From Lachnospiraceae bacterium (GTDB lineage: Bacteria > Bacillota > Clostridia > Lachnospirales > Lachnospiraceae), in NCBI GenBank assembly GCA_017621815.1, contig JAGASK010000029.1, positions 62,001-126,000 on the forward strand: a DNA stretch of 64,000 bases, in the 5' to 3' direction. Position numbers and translations under genes: made by a program. Positions 23,721-32,136 of this stretch are shown here, piece by piece. The number at the start of each line of letters is the position of its first letter. Positions within the stretch are counted from its first letter, which is position 1. The notes beneath the pieces were generated by a model. It saw nothing but the letters and a program-made list of their open reading frames with translations. It made no database searches and was not told where the DNA came from.

Positions 23721-24809
23721 ATGAAAAAGAAGGTCGGATTAATCTGCATGATAGCTGTTATGATTTTATTTGCAGGGACAACGGCGGCAGGATGTAAGGA
23801 AGTCAGGCCGCAGCCTGATAAGGAAAATATAGAAGAAGCGGTCATAGATACGAATATGGAAGACTCAGACATGTATACCGATGCAGAGGATGACAGGGCA
23901 GTTCTCTTGCAGGGAGAGGCTCTGCAGGATACAGCCTGTCAGGAGAAAGATAAAGAAAGAGCGGAAAATGAAGATGAAGTGAACACGGAAGAAACAGATA
24001 CCGCAGAAGGAGCGGAAAAACCGGATAACTGCGGTCTGTTTTTTTCCATGGCGGAAAAACAGGGAATGGATAAAGAAGAGGCGGCAGCGTTTCTTCAGAT
24101 TTTGATGCAGGATAATGTTTTTTGTGACAGCAGTATGAAAATTACAGGACTTATCATAGATGATATGGATGGCAATAATCAAAAAGATATGCTGGTCATG
24201 GTGCTGGATGCTGCGGAAACTCCTTTTTACGGTTCCGGCTGTTTGTGGCTTTATATGAATGATGATGCCCCCTATTGTTTTAAGGAGGAGGAATGTTCCT
24301 ATTACGGATGGTTTGATGTTTTCTGGGCGGATATTGATAATGATGAGAATGTAGAGATTGTTTTTTCTGCTCAGGGAACAGGCTGCGGCGCTGTAGGGGA
24401 TTCCTACAAGGCGGTATTTAAGTATAAAAATAATACTATTGAAAGAATGGAACTGCCTTCTGATTTTGAAAATGATTATGACTGCGGAATCTATGTGGAA
24501 GTGATAATGGAAGCAAAGAAAAATTCTTACAGCGCATACTGTCCCTATTTGGATGAAACTATCCCTTTTCAGGCGGAAAATGTTTATGAGGAGCCATATT
24601 TTTCTCAGCCGGTTATAGCAGGAGGAAATGTCAGAGGCTATTTTGATTTAAGATGTGTGGAATACAACGGGAAAAACGCCCTCCAGGCATCGGAATACTT
24701 AAATGGAGAAGGCGGTATTGTACATAATGTGGGACTGGCGGAATTTATTATAGTATGGGATGAAAACGGAGAACCACGCATCGATAAATTCTGGGTGGAT
24801 TCGTGGTAA
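23721..24809 (+). CDS. Unrecognised lipoprotein (362 aa)
   Basis: The lipoprotein signal ends TTAAGC (Cys near 18), followed by a long acidic Glu/Asp/Thr-rich linker (to about residue 105). The C-terminal part of about 250 residues contains two Asp/Asn-rich loops, DDMDGNNQ (near 153) and DIDNDENVEI (near 209). These resemble calcium-binding FG-GAP/VCBS-type loops of secreted proteins. The exact family is not recognised. GAGGAAG lies just before the ATG. It is followed 21 bases later by a second lipoprotein gene in the same direction, so they likely act together at the cell surface. Confidence 0.75.
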   Translation: MKKKVGLICMIAVMILFAGTTAAGCKEVRPQPDKENIEEAVIDTNMEDSDMYTDAEDDRAVLLQGEALQDTACQEKDKERAENEDEVNTEETDTAEGAEKPDNCGLFFSMAEKQGMDKEEAAAFLQILMQDNVFCDSSMKITGLIIDDMDGNNQKDMLVMVLDAAETPFYGSGCLWLYMNDDAPYCFKEEECSYYGWFDVFWADIDNDENVEIVFSAQGTGCGAVGDSYKAVFKYKNNTIERMELPSDFENDYDCGIYVEVIMEAKKNSYSAYCPYLDETIPFQAENVYEEPYFSQPVIAGGNVRGYFDLRCVEYNGKNALQASEYLNGEGGIVHNVGLAEFIIVWDENGEPRIDKFWVDSW

Positions 24810-24830
24810 AGGGCCGGAGGGAGAAAGTAA

Positions 24831-26639
24831 ATGAAAAAGAATCTGGTAAAAATGTGTCTGGTTGTCATGATATTGATAGGTATGGGCTGCCTGCAGGCCT
24901 GTGGGAGAGCAGGTGCAGGCCCGTCAGAAACGGAAAACAGCAAACAGCAGCAGGAAACACAGGAAAAGGATGCCGCCATGCAGGAAAATGATGTTGGCCT
25001 GCAGGAAAGGAAGGCTGGCCTGCAGGAGGAAGTGTCTGGGCAGCAGATGCCGGAACAGCAGGGCAGCGGGACAGAAGCAGCTTTGAAGGAGACTTATATA
25101 AAAAGCAGCAGTTTTTGGGAGGATGACGGCTTTATTTATGCACTTGGCAGCCGTCAAATCAGTAAAGTAAATGTGGACAGCAGGGAAACAACGGTTTTGT
25201 GGGAAAATTGGGAGACAGGAGAAGAGAGAAGGTTTAACTTATACGCACAGGGCGGGGGCATTCTTTACGGTGATAAGCTGTATTTCTTTGAAACAGAGGA
25301 TGGAGAGGCTGCAGTTTCCGTGATTGGAGTTGACGGAACGGGCTACAAGAAGCTGAAGAGCATTGATTCTGCTTATGGTTATAAAATGTACCTGGAAGAT
25401 AATACTCTTTATATTTATCATAAATGGGGTTTTGAAGGAGAAGGCTATGATATTGCAGAGGACGGAAGTCTGGGAGAGGAGAAACGGGAATTTCCCTACA
25501 GGCGGATATTTGATGAGTCAGAGTATTCCATAGGAGGATTTAACAGGGAATATCTGCTGACTGTTGATAACTTTTATTCTGAGGAAGAAAAGGCTCTTTA
25601 TCTGACAGATATCAGCTTGAAGGAAACAAAATTTCTTGCCTCCTGCAGTCAGAACATCAATATTATTGATATGGATGAAGAGTTTTTGTATTTTATTCAG
25701 TCCGACAAAGACAAAAAAGAATATATTTATAAAAAAATATCCCTGGAAAAGGGAGAAGAAGAAGAAATTTTCAGGCAGGAAGCACAGGAATGGATGGCAG
25801 ACAGTTACTGGTCGCCTGACACGGTGATGAATCTTTCCGTCCAAAACGGTTATTTTTATTATCCTCAGGAGGAGAATTACAGGATATATGCAATGCGCAG
25901 AAAGCTGGCAGATGCGGGAAAATCCGAAAAGGTGGGAGAAGCTTATTATGATTCCGGCATTGCTGATATCGGAAGAATGGAAAAAATTCAGGAGAAGATT
26001 TACAGTAAGGAGAATGAAGAGGTTGTTATTTATGAAGAAGATATTTCTTATTTGACAGTAGATAAGCGTTTTCAGGGGGCAGACAGGATAAACAGCATAC
26101 TGTACGAAAATGAAGTGGAAAATATATACACCATCCCCCTGAATATTGTGGAGGAAATGGAAAAAGAAGTTAAGGAATACGGAGGCTGTATTTCATGGAG
26201 TTATGAAAGTAAGCCTTCAAGGATTTATTTCTTTGACGGAAGGTACTTCAGCTTTTATCAGGATTATTATATTTTTACGGGAGGGGCCCACGGAATGCCC
26301 TACTGGACAGGATATACCTTTGATTTGCAGACAGGAGAGGAACTTTTTCTTAATGATATTATCAGCAACAGTGAAGAAGAACTGAAGGAAATTGTTACAG
26401 GATATTTTACGGAATTGATAGCCGGGGAGCCGGGCGGATTCTGGGAGGATGCACCGCAGTACGTAGAGGAAAACACAGACTTTGAGTCGTTGTTTTATCT
26501 TACGAAAGAGGGAATTGTTTTTTACTTCGGACCTTATGAGCTGTCTTGCTATGCGGCAGGCTTTCAGCAGGTGACGATTCCTTATTCTGAGTTTGAGATG
26601 AAAATTGATTTATCAGCAGATAATTTAGACAGGGAATAA
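24831..26639 (+). CDS. Lipoprotein with propeller-like region and DUF3298/RsiV-type C-terminal domain
   Basis: The signal peptide ends CLQAC (lipid Cys near 24) and is followed by a Gln/Glu-rich spacer with a short repeat (LQERKAGLQEE). Residues of about 95-410 form repeating beta-strands of the kind seen in DUF5050-type propellers. The C-terminal 190 residues contain FTGGAHGMPYWTGYTFD and YELSCYAAG, the pattern of DUF3298, the extracellular domain found in RsiV, the lysozyme-binding anti-sigma factor. That suggests peptidoglycan- or protein-binding at the surface, but no regulatory partner is adjacent. Confidence 0.75.
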   Translation: MKKNLVKMCLVVMILIGMGCLQACGRAGAGPSETENSKQQQETQEKDAAMQENDVGLQERKAGLQEEVSGQQMPEQQGSGTEAALKETYIKSSSFWEDDGFIYALGSRQISKVNVDSRETTVLWENWETGEERRFNLYAQGGGILYGDKLYFFETEDGEAAVSVIGVDGTGYKKLKSIDSAYGYKMYLEDNTLYIYHKWGFEGEGYDIAEDGSLGEEKREFPYRRIFDESEYSIGGFNREYLLTVDNFYSEEEKALYLTDISLKETKFLASCSQNINIIDMDEEFLYFIQSDKDKKEYIYKKISLEKGEEEEIFRQEAQEWMADSYWSPDTVMNLSVQNGYFYYPQEENYRIYAMRRKLADAGKSEKVGEAYYDSGIADIGRMEKIQEKIYSKENEEVVIYEEDISYLTVDKRFQGADRINSILYENEVENIYTIPLNIVEEMEKEVKEYGGCISWSYESKPSRIYFFDGRYFSFYQDYYIFTGGAHGMPYWTGYTFDLQTGEELFLNDIISNSEEELKEIVTGYFTELIAGEPGGFWEDAPQYVEENTDFESLFYLTKEGIVFYFGPYELSCYAAGFQQVTIPYSEFEMKIDLSADNLDRE

Positions 26640-26726
26640 AGGTGGGAAATTGTGTTTAGGTGTGCTATACTCAGGTAGTGAAGCATAGGGCTGTACAAAA
26701 AACAGAATTAAAGAGGATTGATAAGA

Positions 26727-27542
26727 ATGAAACAGATTCCTGCAGTGAATGAAGATAAAGAGCAGAAGCTTAAGAACATTACCTGTTTTGCGCTGGATAT
26801 GGACGGAACGATTTATCTTGGAGCAAGATGGATTGAGGGGGCAAGGGACTTCCTCGATGCGGTAGAAAGGGCAGGAAAACAGTATATTTTTCTTACCAAT
26901 AATTCTTCCAAAGGGCCTGAAAATTATGTGGAAAAGCTGTCCCGTATGGGGCTTTCTATTGACAGCGGAAGAATTGTGACCTCAGGACAGGCAACCATAG
27001 ATTATCTGAAAAGAAATTATCCGGGGAAAAGGGTATTTTTGCTTGGAAATGAACTGCTTATAAGAGAGTTTGAAGAAGAGGGTATTTTACTTGATGACAG
27101 GGAGCCGGAGATTGTGGTAACAGGCTTTGACACATCCCTTGATTATGCCAAAATGTGCAAGGTATGTGATTTTGTAAGAAGTGGTCTTCCATATATTGCC
27201 ACTCACCCTGATTATAACTGTCCTACGGAAAACGGCTTTATTCCTGATGCCGGAGCAATTCATGCTTTTATTCATGCGTCTGCTTTTCGTTATCCTGACC
27301 ATGTTATCGGAAAACCAAGCGGAGATATTATGGATTATCTTGCCATGCGGGCGGGGGTAACAAAAGAGCAGACAGCAATGGTAGGAGACAGGCTTTATAC
27401 AGATGTGGCAGCAGGGGTCAACAACGGATATACGGGCATTCTTGTTTTAAGCGGAGAGGCATCCATGCAGGATGTGGAGAAGTCGGATGTGGTGCCGGAT
27501 TTGATTTTCAGCTCGGTGAAAGAGATGATTGATTATATTTAA
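26727..27542 (+). CDS. HAD-superfamily IIA hydrolase (NagD-like phosphatase)
   Basis: This 271-residue cytosolic phosphatase has motif I FALDMDGTIYLG (two nucleophile/acid Asp), motif II FLTNNSS, motif III Lys in GKPSG and motif IV VGDRLYTDVAAG. The cap domain lies between motifs II and III, as in NagD/4-nitrophenylphosphatase relatives. Likely substrates are small sugar phosphates or nucleotides. The ATG at 26727 follows AGAGGA; a TTG three codons earlier is less likely. Confidence 0.92.
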   Translation: MKQIPAVNEDKEQKLKNITCFALDMDGTIYLGARWIEGARDFLDAVERAGKQYIFLTNNSSKGPENYVEKLSRMGLSIDSGRIVTSGQATIDYLKRNYPGKRVFLLGNELLIREFEEEGILLDDREPEIVVTGFDTSLDYAKMCKVCDFVRSGLPYIATHPDYNCPTENGFIPDAGAIHAFIHASAFRYPDHVIGKPSGDIMDYLAMRAGVTKEQTAMVGDRLYTDVAAGVNNGYTGILVLSGEASMQDVEKSDVVPDLIFSSVKEMIDYI

Positions 27543-27595
27543 AGGCGATTGTGAAAAGGAAAAGAGGTAATGAATTGACAGAGAGGTGATTATCA

Positions 27596-27910
27596 ATGGA
27601 AAGCAATATTGAGTATATACAGCTATTTATGGAATATGAATCTGCTGATATGCCGATGGTGTATTTTTATGAAGTGGATTTGAATGACCACCGCTTTGCT
27701 CTAAGAGCGATAGAAGTCTTTGTGAACAGGACGGTAAAGTTTTATAATGACCTATATTGTGATGCCATAGAAATGTGTCCAATCCCAACAGTCGATGAAT
27801 TTAACGCAAAAAATTGGGGAGAAGGCTTTTATGCAACTATTATTTCTAAAGACAAATTTGACGAAATATGGAATACTGGAATTTATAATGAAAGCCTGAC
27901 TGCTACTTAA
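27596..27910 (+). CDS. DUF6881 family protein
   Basis: A 104-residue acidic protein with a domain I recognise as DUF6881 (YFYEVDLNDHRFALRAIEVF near residue 22, and FYATIISKDKFDEIW near the C-terminus). Members are often encoded next to toxins or as lone immunity-like genes, but no toxin is visible here. GAGAGGTGA lies upstream of the ATG. Its higher AT content is like the rest of the 27.6-33 kb stretch, which looks accessory. Confidence 0.6.
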   Translation: MESNIEYIQLFMEYESADMPMVYFYEVDLNDHRFALRAIEVFVNRTVKFYNDLYCDAIEMCPIPTVDEFNAKNWGEGFYATIISKDKFDEIWNTGIYNESLTAT

Positions 27911-27939
27911 ATGGGAAGCTATGGAGGTAATTATTTAAG

Positions 27940-28392
27940 ATGCAAATAGTAGAATATTTTAAAAGTGACAGACCAGAACATTGGCTATGTCAAATAGGGA
28001 AAAGTGATTGGGGAGCAGGACAATTTCTGTATGAATTGTTAAGTAAAAAGACGTTTCATGATGTTGTGGGGGAAAATTCCAAAGTATTGATGCTTACGAA
28101 TGGGGACGAGCTCGTTTCATTTTGCACATATTCGGAAAAAGATGACATTCAACCAACCGAGTTGACCCCATGGATAGGATTTGTGTATACCTTTCCCCAA
28201 TATAGAGGTCATCGCTATATGGAAAAACTATTTAAGGAAATTGAGAATCTTGCTGAAGCTGAAAATGTACATGATATTTATATTTCCACAAATCATATTG
28301 GATTATACGAAAAGTATGGGTGCGAATTGTATGAGGTAATGAATGATATGCATGGTGAACCTTCCAGAGTTTATAGAAAACATGTGGGTTAA
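27940..28392 (+). CDS. GNAT family N-acetyltransferase
   Basis: This 150-residue product has the GNAT fold. A central beta strand WIGFVYTFPQYRGHRYMEKLF holds the acetyl-CoA-binding Q/RxxGxxY/A-like loop (near residue 87), and the C-terminal YEKYGCELYEVM is the usual last strand. The acceptor is unknown. GGAGG (27922-27926) precedes the ATG by 13 nt. It is closed by a terminator at 28428-28458. Confidence 0.85.
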   Translation: MQIVEYFKSDRPEHWLCQIGKSDWGAGQFLYELLSKKTFHDVVGENSKVLMLTNGDELVSFCTYSEKDDIQPTELTPWIGFVYTFPQYRGHRYMEKLFKEIENLAEAENVHDIYISTNHIGLYEKYGCELYEVMNDMHGEPSRVYRKHVG

Positions 28393-28427
28393 TGCGGTTA
28401 GACAATTGATAGTTGTCGAGAAGGTGT

Positions 28428-28458
28428 AAAAAATACTGAGATTAGTTCAGTATTTTTT
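28428..28458 (+). terminator. Terminator after the GNAT gene
   Basis: AAAAAATACTGA (28428-28439) pairs perfectly with 28447-28458 over 12 bp, ending in six T. The A-run on the left also makes it usable on the minus strand. Confidence 0.9.
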
Positions 28459-28467
28459 ATCTAATTA

Positions 28468-28500
28468 TTGATGGTCATTATTATAATGGTTATAATAATG
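28468..28500 (+). promoter_or_regulatory. Promoter with overlapping palindromic operator for the aldo/keto reductase
   Basis: TTGATG (28468-28473), a 17-nt spacer and TATAAT (28491-28496). A perfect 11-bp inverted repeat, CATTATTATAA (28476-28486) and TTATAATAATG (28490-28500) with 3 nt between, covers the spacer and the -10. That is the classical position for a dimeric repressor or a MerR-type activator. Confidence 0.7.
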
Positions 28501-28523
28501 CCAGAGTGGAGGATGAATAATCT

Positions 28524-29675
28524 ATGAATAAGAGAATGCTAGGTAAAACAGGGCTTCTTGTAAGCGAGATTGGATTTGGTGGTGAATGGCTGGAACGACA
28601 TCCGGAAGAAGAGTCTATACAGCTTATCAGATATGCCTCAAAAAAAGGAATCAATATAATTGACTGTTGGATGCCTGATCCAAAGTCCAGAGACATTATT
28701 GGAAAGGCAATTCAGGGAAACAGGGAACAATGGTACGTTCAGGGACACCTGGGTTCGACATGGCAGGATGGGCAGTATGTTAGAACAAGAGAGATGAAGT
28801 ATGTAAAACCTGCCTTTGAGGATTTACTTGCAAGACTACAGACAGATTATATAGATATTGGTATGATTCACTTTGTTGATACGTTAGAAGACTGGGAGTA
28901 TATTCAGACCTCTGATTTCCTTAAATATGTTAAAGAGCTTCAGAAGAAAGGGATTATCAGGCATATAGGAATGAGTTCACATAATCCTGCGGTTGCTAAA
29001 ATTGCTGTTAAATCAGGATTGATTGAAATGCTTCTTTTCAGCGTAAATCCTGCTTTTGATATGCTTCCGGCAGGTGAAAAACTGGATGATCTATTATCAG
29101 AGAATTACAAATATGGAGAAAATCTTTCGGGGATTGATACGGAAAGGGCAGAATTATATAGATTATGTGAAGAAAAAAATATAGGCATAACTGTGATGAA
29201 AGGGTTTGCCGGAGGCCGGCTTTTTGATGCGGACCGCTCGCCTTTTGGAGTTAGCCTTACACCTTTACAGTGTATTCATTATGCCCTTACGAGACCGGGA
29301 GTTGCATCTATCATGTGCGGATATGATACGGTGGAGCAGGTTGAAGAGGCTCTGTATTATGAAGAGGCCGGAGAAACTGAAAAAGATTATGCATCAGTTC
29401 TCGCAAACGCACCACTTCACTCCTATAAGGGAGAGTGTACTTATTGCGGACATTGTAAGCCTTGTCCGGTAGATCTGGATATCGCAATGATAAATAAGTA
29501 TTATGATCTGGCAATTATGCAGCCTGAGGTACCTGCAACAATAAAATCGCATTATATGTTGCTTGAGCATAAGGCATCGGAATGTCTGGAATGCCATGCA
29601 TGTGAAACAAGATGTCCATTTAACGTTTCTGTTTCGGAAAGAATGAAAAAAGCAAAGGAATTGTTTGAAGAATAA
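28524..29675 (+). CDS. Aldo/keto reductase with C-terminal 4Fe-4S domain
   Basis: The 383-residue product has an N-terminal aldo/keto reductase barrel (MLGKTGLLVSEIGFGG; NIIDCWMPD; GMIHFVD; IRHIGMSSHNP). A C-terminal ferredoxin-like extension has two Cys clusters, CTYCGHCKPCP (near 310) and CLECHACETRCP (near 352). In the barrel the usual tetrad Tyr position near DCWMPDP is not obvious, so the catalytic set should be checked. Such iron-sulfur aldo/keto reductases are common in anaerobic Clostridia; substrates are mostly unknown. GGAGG (28508-28512) precedes the ATG. Confidence 0.88.
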   Translation: MNKRMLGKTGLLVSEIGFGGEWLERHPEEESIQLIRYASKKGINIIDCWMPDPKSRDIIGKAIQGNREQWYVQGHLGSTWQDGQYVRTREMKYVKPAFEDLLARLQTDYIDIGMIHFVDTLEDWEYIQTSDFLKYVKELQKKGIIRHIGMSSHNPAVAKIAVKSGLIEMLLFSVNPAFDMLPAGEKLDDLLSENYKYGENLSGIDTERAELYRLCEEKNIGITVMKGFAGGRLFDADRSPFGVSLTPLQCIHYALTRPGVASIMCGYDTVEQVEEALYYEEAGETEKDYASVLANAPLHSYKGECTYCGHCKPCPVDLDIAMINKYYDLAIMQPEVPATIKSHYMLLEHKASECLECHACETRCPFNVSVSERMKKAKELFEE

Positions 29676-29689
29676 TAGGAATAAAAAGA

Positions 29690-30006
29690 CTATATACAAA
29701 ACAATGCTTGATGGTCGCCATTATACTCCAGGCACAGTGACAATGCATAAAGGTCAGGTTATCAGTGGCAGTAATGGTATTGCAGGTCTTGCCGGCTTTA
29801 AGCCGTTTGATGTTGATGTGGCCGAAATTCCAGGTATGTAGCAGACCTGATAATAAGATGTTATATTTCTGTAATGATAATGCACCGGTCCTCCAGATGA
29901 GAACAAAAGAGAAGTGTCATTTAAGGCTACCTTTACAAATATGGAGTTGACCGATTGCAAATGGCTTGAACATAATGGGCAAAAAGCTGATAAAAACTTA
30001 ATTTGA
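29690..30006 (+). pseudogene. Remnant of a degraded gene
   Basis: This 317-nt stretch between the reductase and acetyltransferase genes has no intact gene but protein-like reading in two frames. From 29704, 45 codons (MLDGRHYTPGTVTMHKG...) end in TAG. In another frame, 29892-30005 reads GPPDENKREVSFKATFTNME and onward to a TGA. The fragments look like the front and back of one small protein separated by stops and a frame change. I cannot name the family. Confidence 0.35.
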
Positions 30007-30018
30007 GAGGTGTTATTT

Positions 30019-30642
30019 ATGACCGAATATGAAAAAATGCACAATGGTATGATTTATGATTGCCTTATAGAAGAATTAGGCGAAGTACAAAAGTATAGTC
30101 ATCGTCTTTGTGAACAGTATAATAAACTCGGTGTTGATGATGGCGATGAAAAGCAAAAGATACTTCATCAGCTTTTTCCAAACGATGATTTTGGTGGTTA
30201 TCGTTCAATGGAAACGCCTATTTTTATTGATAACTGCAAGGAAATAAGAATAGGCAAAAACTTTTATTCGAACATCCATTTTTCGTTTATCGCTGGCAAT
30301 ACCGTCGAGATTGGCCACAATGTCTTTATTGGTCCTTATTGCACACTTGCAACGGGTATCCATTCCTTAATCGCAGAGGAACGTAGAATCAGCGTTGATG
30401 AAAATGGAGTTGCACACGATTTTGAATATGGTAAACCCATAATAATCGGGAATGATGTTTGGATAGCCTCGAATGTAACGGTTTGCGGCGGCGTTACAAT
30501 CGGTGACGGCAGCGTTATCGGTGCAGGCAGTGTTGTAACAAGGGATATTCCGGCAGGTGTTTTAGCGGCTGGAAATCCGTGTAAGGTTATTCGTGAAATC
30601 ACCGAAAAAGACAGTATGTATCTAAAAGTAAAGAGAGATTGA
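30019..30642 (+). CDS. Sugar O-acetyltransferase (maltose/galactoside acetyltransferase type)
   Basis: This 207-residue left-handed beta-helix acetyltransferase has an N-terminal helical cap (MTEYEKMHNGMIYDCL). Hexapeptide repeats follow from about residue 75, with the catalytic His in TGIHSL (near 115) and the acetyl-CoA-binding IGDGSVIGAGSVVTRDIP and AAGNPCKVIREI segments. It transfers acetyl from acetyl-CoA to a sugar hydroxyl in the cytosol. GAGAGG (30005-30010) supports the ATG at 30019. It lies between gene remnants in an AT-rich accessory stretch. Confidence 0.92.
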   Translation: MTEYEKMHNGMIYDCLIEELGEVQKYSHRLCEQYNKLGVDDGDEKQKILHQLFPNDDFGGYRSMETPIFIDNCKEIRIGKNFYSNIHFSFIAGNTVEIGHNVFIGPYCTLATGIHSLIAEERRISVDENGVAHDFEYGKPIIIGNDVWIASNVTVCGGVTIGDGSVIGAGSVVTRDIPAGVLAAGNPCKVIREITEKDSMYLKVKRD

Positions 30643-30728
30643 GAAATCTCAGTTTATCAAACAACTCACAAAAATATTCTCCGCACTTTGAAGTTGCACG
30701 ATTCAAAAAAACAGCACATATAGATTGG

Positions 30729-30757
30729 TTGTGGCTTGCCCGGAAAAATATTATACT
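30729..30757 (+). promoter_or_regulatory. Promoter of the XRE regulator gene
   Basis: TTGTGG (30729-30734), a 17-nt spacer and TATACT (30752-30757), 43 nt before the start codon at 30800. Confidence 0.5.
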
Positions 30758-30799
30758 GATAATGCGGCGCGGCGCAAGAGAATGAAAGGAGAATATTTT

Positions 30800-31468
30800 A
30801 TGAGCTTCGGAAAAAATTTGCAGTTTTTAAGACATCTGAGAGGCAACATGACGCAGGAAGATTTGGCTGAAAGAATGAATATCAGCCGTCAAACCGTATC
30901 AAAATGGGAGCTGGGTACAGCACTGCCCGAAATGGACAAGGCTTTAGAGCTTTGCAGGCTTTTCAATTGCTCACTGGATAACTTGTTTCGCGACGATATG
31001 ATTGCCTGTGGCGAAGAGTATACAAATTTGCGGGTTGAAACTGTTCCCGCTTTCCGCTATATAAAACATGCCGTTATAAGCTCCATTCCGGAGGGGGATG
31101 CCATCGACAGAGTATTTTCCATTGCCCGCAGCTGCGGAGTGGATAACCCTCGTGTTATTGGCTGGGATTTTCCCAATGTGTCACAGGAGCAGATAAATGT
31201 TTTCAATATGCACGGCTACGAAGCCGCATGGATACTGCCTGATGGGGTTGTCCCTCCTGACATTGAAATACATGAGCAGGCAGCTCACAGGTATGCAGCA
31301 ATACATATTGAAAAGCCCTTTGAAAATCCTTTTGTAACCATTCCCAACGCCTATAAAACCCTTATGGAGTATATGCGCGTGAACGGTCTGGAACAAACGG
31401 GAAAGGATGTTATTCCCTGTTTTGAAACTGATGGGGAGAGTATGGATATTTATATTGCTTGTAAGTAG
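30800..31468 (+). CDS. XRE family regulator with C-terminal effector-binding domain
   Basis: This 222-residue protein has an N-terminal Cro/C1 helix-turn-helix (MTQEDLAERMNISRQTVSKWE near residues 18-38). The C-terminal half (from about residue 70) resembles the GyrI-like/AraC effector-binding domain: FRYIKHAVISS, the GWDFPNVSQEQ region and a closing DIYIACK. The real start is the ATG at 30800, after AAAGGAGA; a longer frame from 30725 runs through the promoter. Its target may be the neighbouring acetyltransferase or itself. Confidence 0.85.
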   Translation: MSFGKNLQFLRHLRGNMTQEDLAERMNISRQTVSKWELGTALPEMDKALELCRLFNCSLDNLFRDDMIACGEEYTNLRVETVPAFRYIKHAVISSIPEGDAIDRVFSIARSCGVDNPRVIGWDFPNVSQEQINVFNMHGYEAAWILPDGVVPPDIEIHEQAAHRYAAIHIEKPFENPFVTIPNAYKTLMEYMRVNGLEQTGKDVIPCFETDGESMDIYIACK

Positions 31469-32136
31469 TGTATTTTAGTGTGCGAGGGCAGAGCCGTTTT
31501 CCGGTTTCTGCCCTTTATCGGCATTATACAGGGAGAGTCCTTCTTTCGCATGGCACGAGAGATATTGTATAAGGCAGCTGCATCCCTTTGGAAATAGCAG
31601 AATCGTATCCGTCAATGTTATGTCTTAAAGCCGTAATACCTGTCCGCCGTCCGATATCGTGTAAGCAGAACCAATATTTTTTCAAAATCAGCATTCTGGA
31701 AGCGTTCAGCTTTCCGGCACCTGCAGCCTTATTTAATTTCTCAGTGGAATAGAGATATTTTTGTGTTTTCCCATGACTTTTTCTTTCGATAAATCATGGG
31801 ATTAGCTTTTTTTTACTAAAAACACATTATTATTTATAGGAAGAAACTAATGGGAAAGACCCCAACTATGATATTTCACATGAAAAAATTAATGGGAAAA
31901 AAACTATTTATAATATACACATGAAGGGGGAGGGGAAATAATAATGGGATGCGCGCATTTTTTATATTTTCTCATTAGTCTGGAAAATAAGGAGTATGGG
32001 TAAAACTGAAAAACACTGTATTTCCCTGCTTCGTATGAGGCTGAACCATTTGCATGGTAACAAGGAAAAAAGTATCAATGTTCACGATTATGCGGTATAA
32101 TGATTTCATAATTAAAAAAGCTTAGAGGTGGGGAAT
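31469..32136. other. 668-nt intergenic stretch without an intact gene
   Basis: No credible gene is present. On the minus strand short protein-like stretches occur around 31600-31730 (for example ERFQNADFEKILVLLTRYR), possibly a relic. A hairpin with arms TCCCATGA (31769-31776) and TCATGGGA (31794-31801) is followed by an eight-T run (31807-31814). Two imperfect 36-37-nt direct repeats starting TAATGGGAAA lie at 31848-31884 and 31890-31925. A TATAAT at 32096-32101 may serve the methyltransferase gene. Confidence 0.5.
31848..31925. repeat. Two imperfect direct repeats of 36-37 nt
   Basis: Units 31848-31884 and 31890-31925 both begin TAATGGGAAA and end CACATGAA with a variable A/T-rich middle. 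They are not coding. The spacing of about 42 nt is near four helical turns, so a regulator site is possible. Confidence 0.5.
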
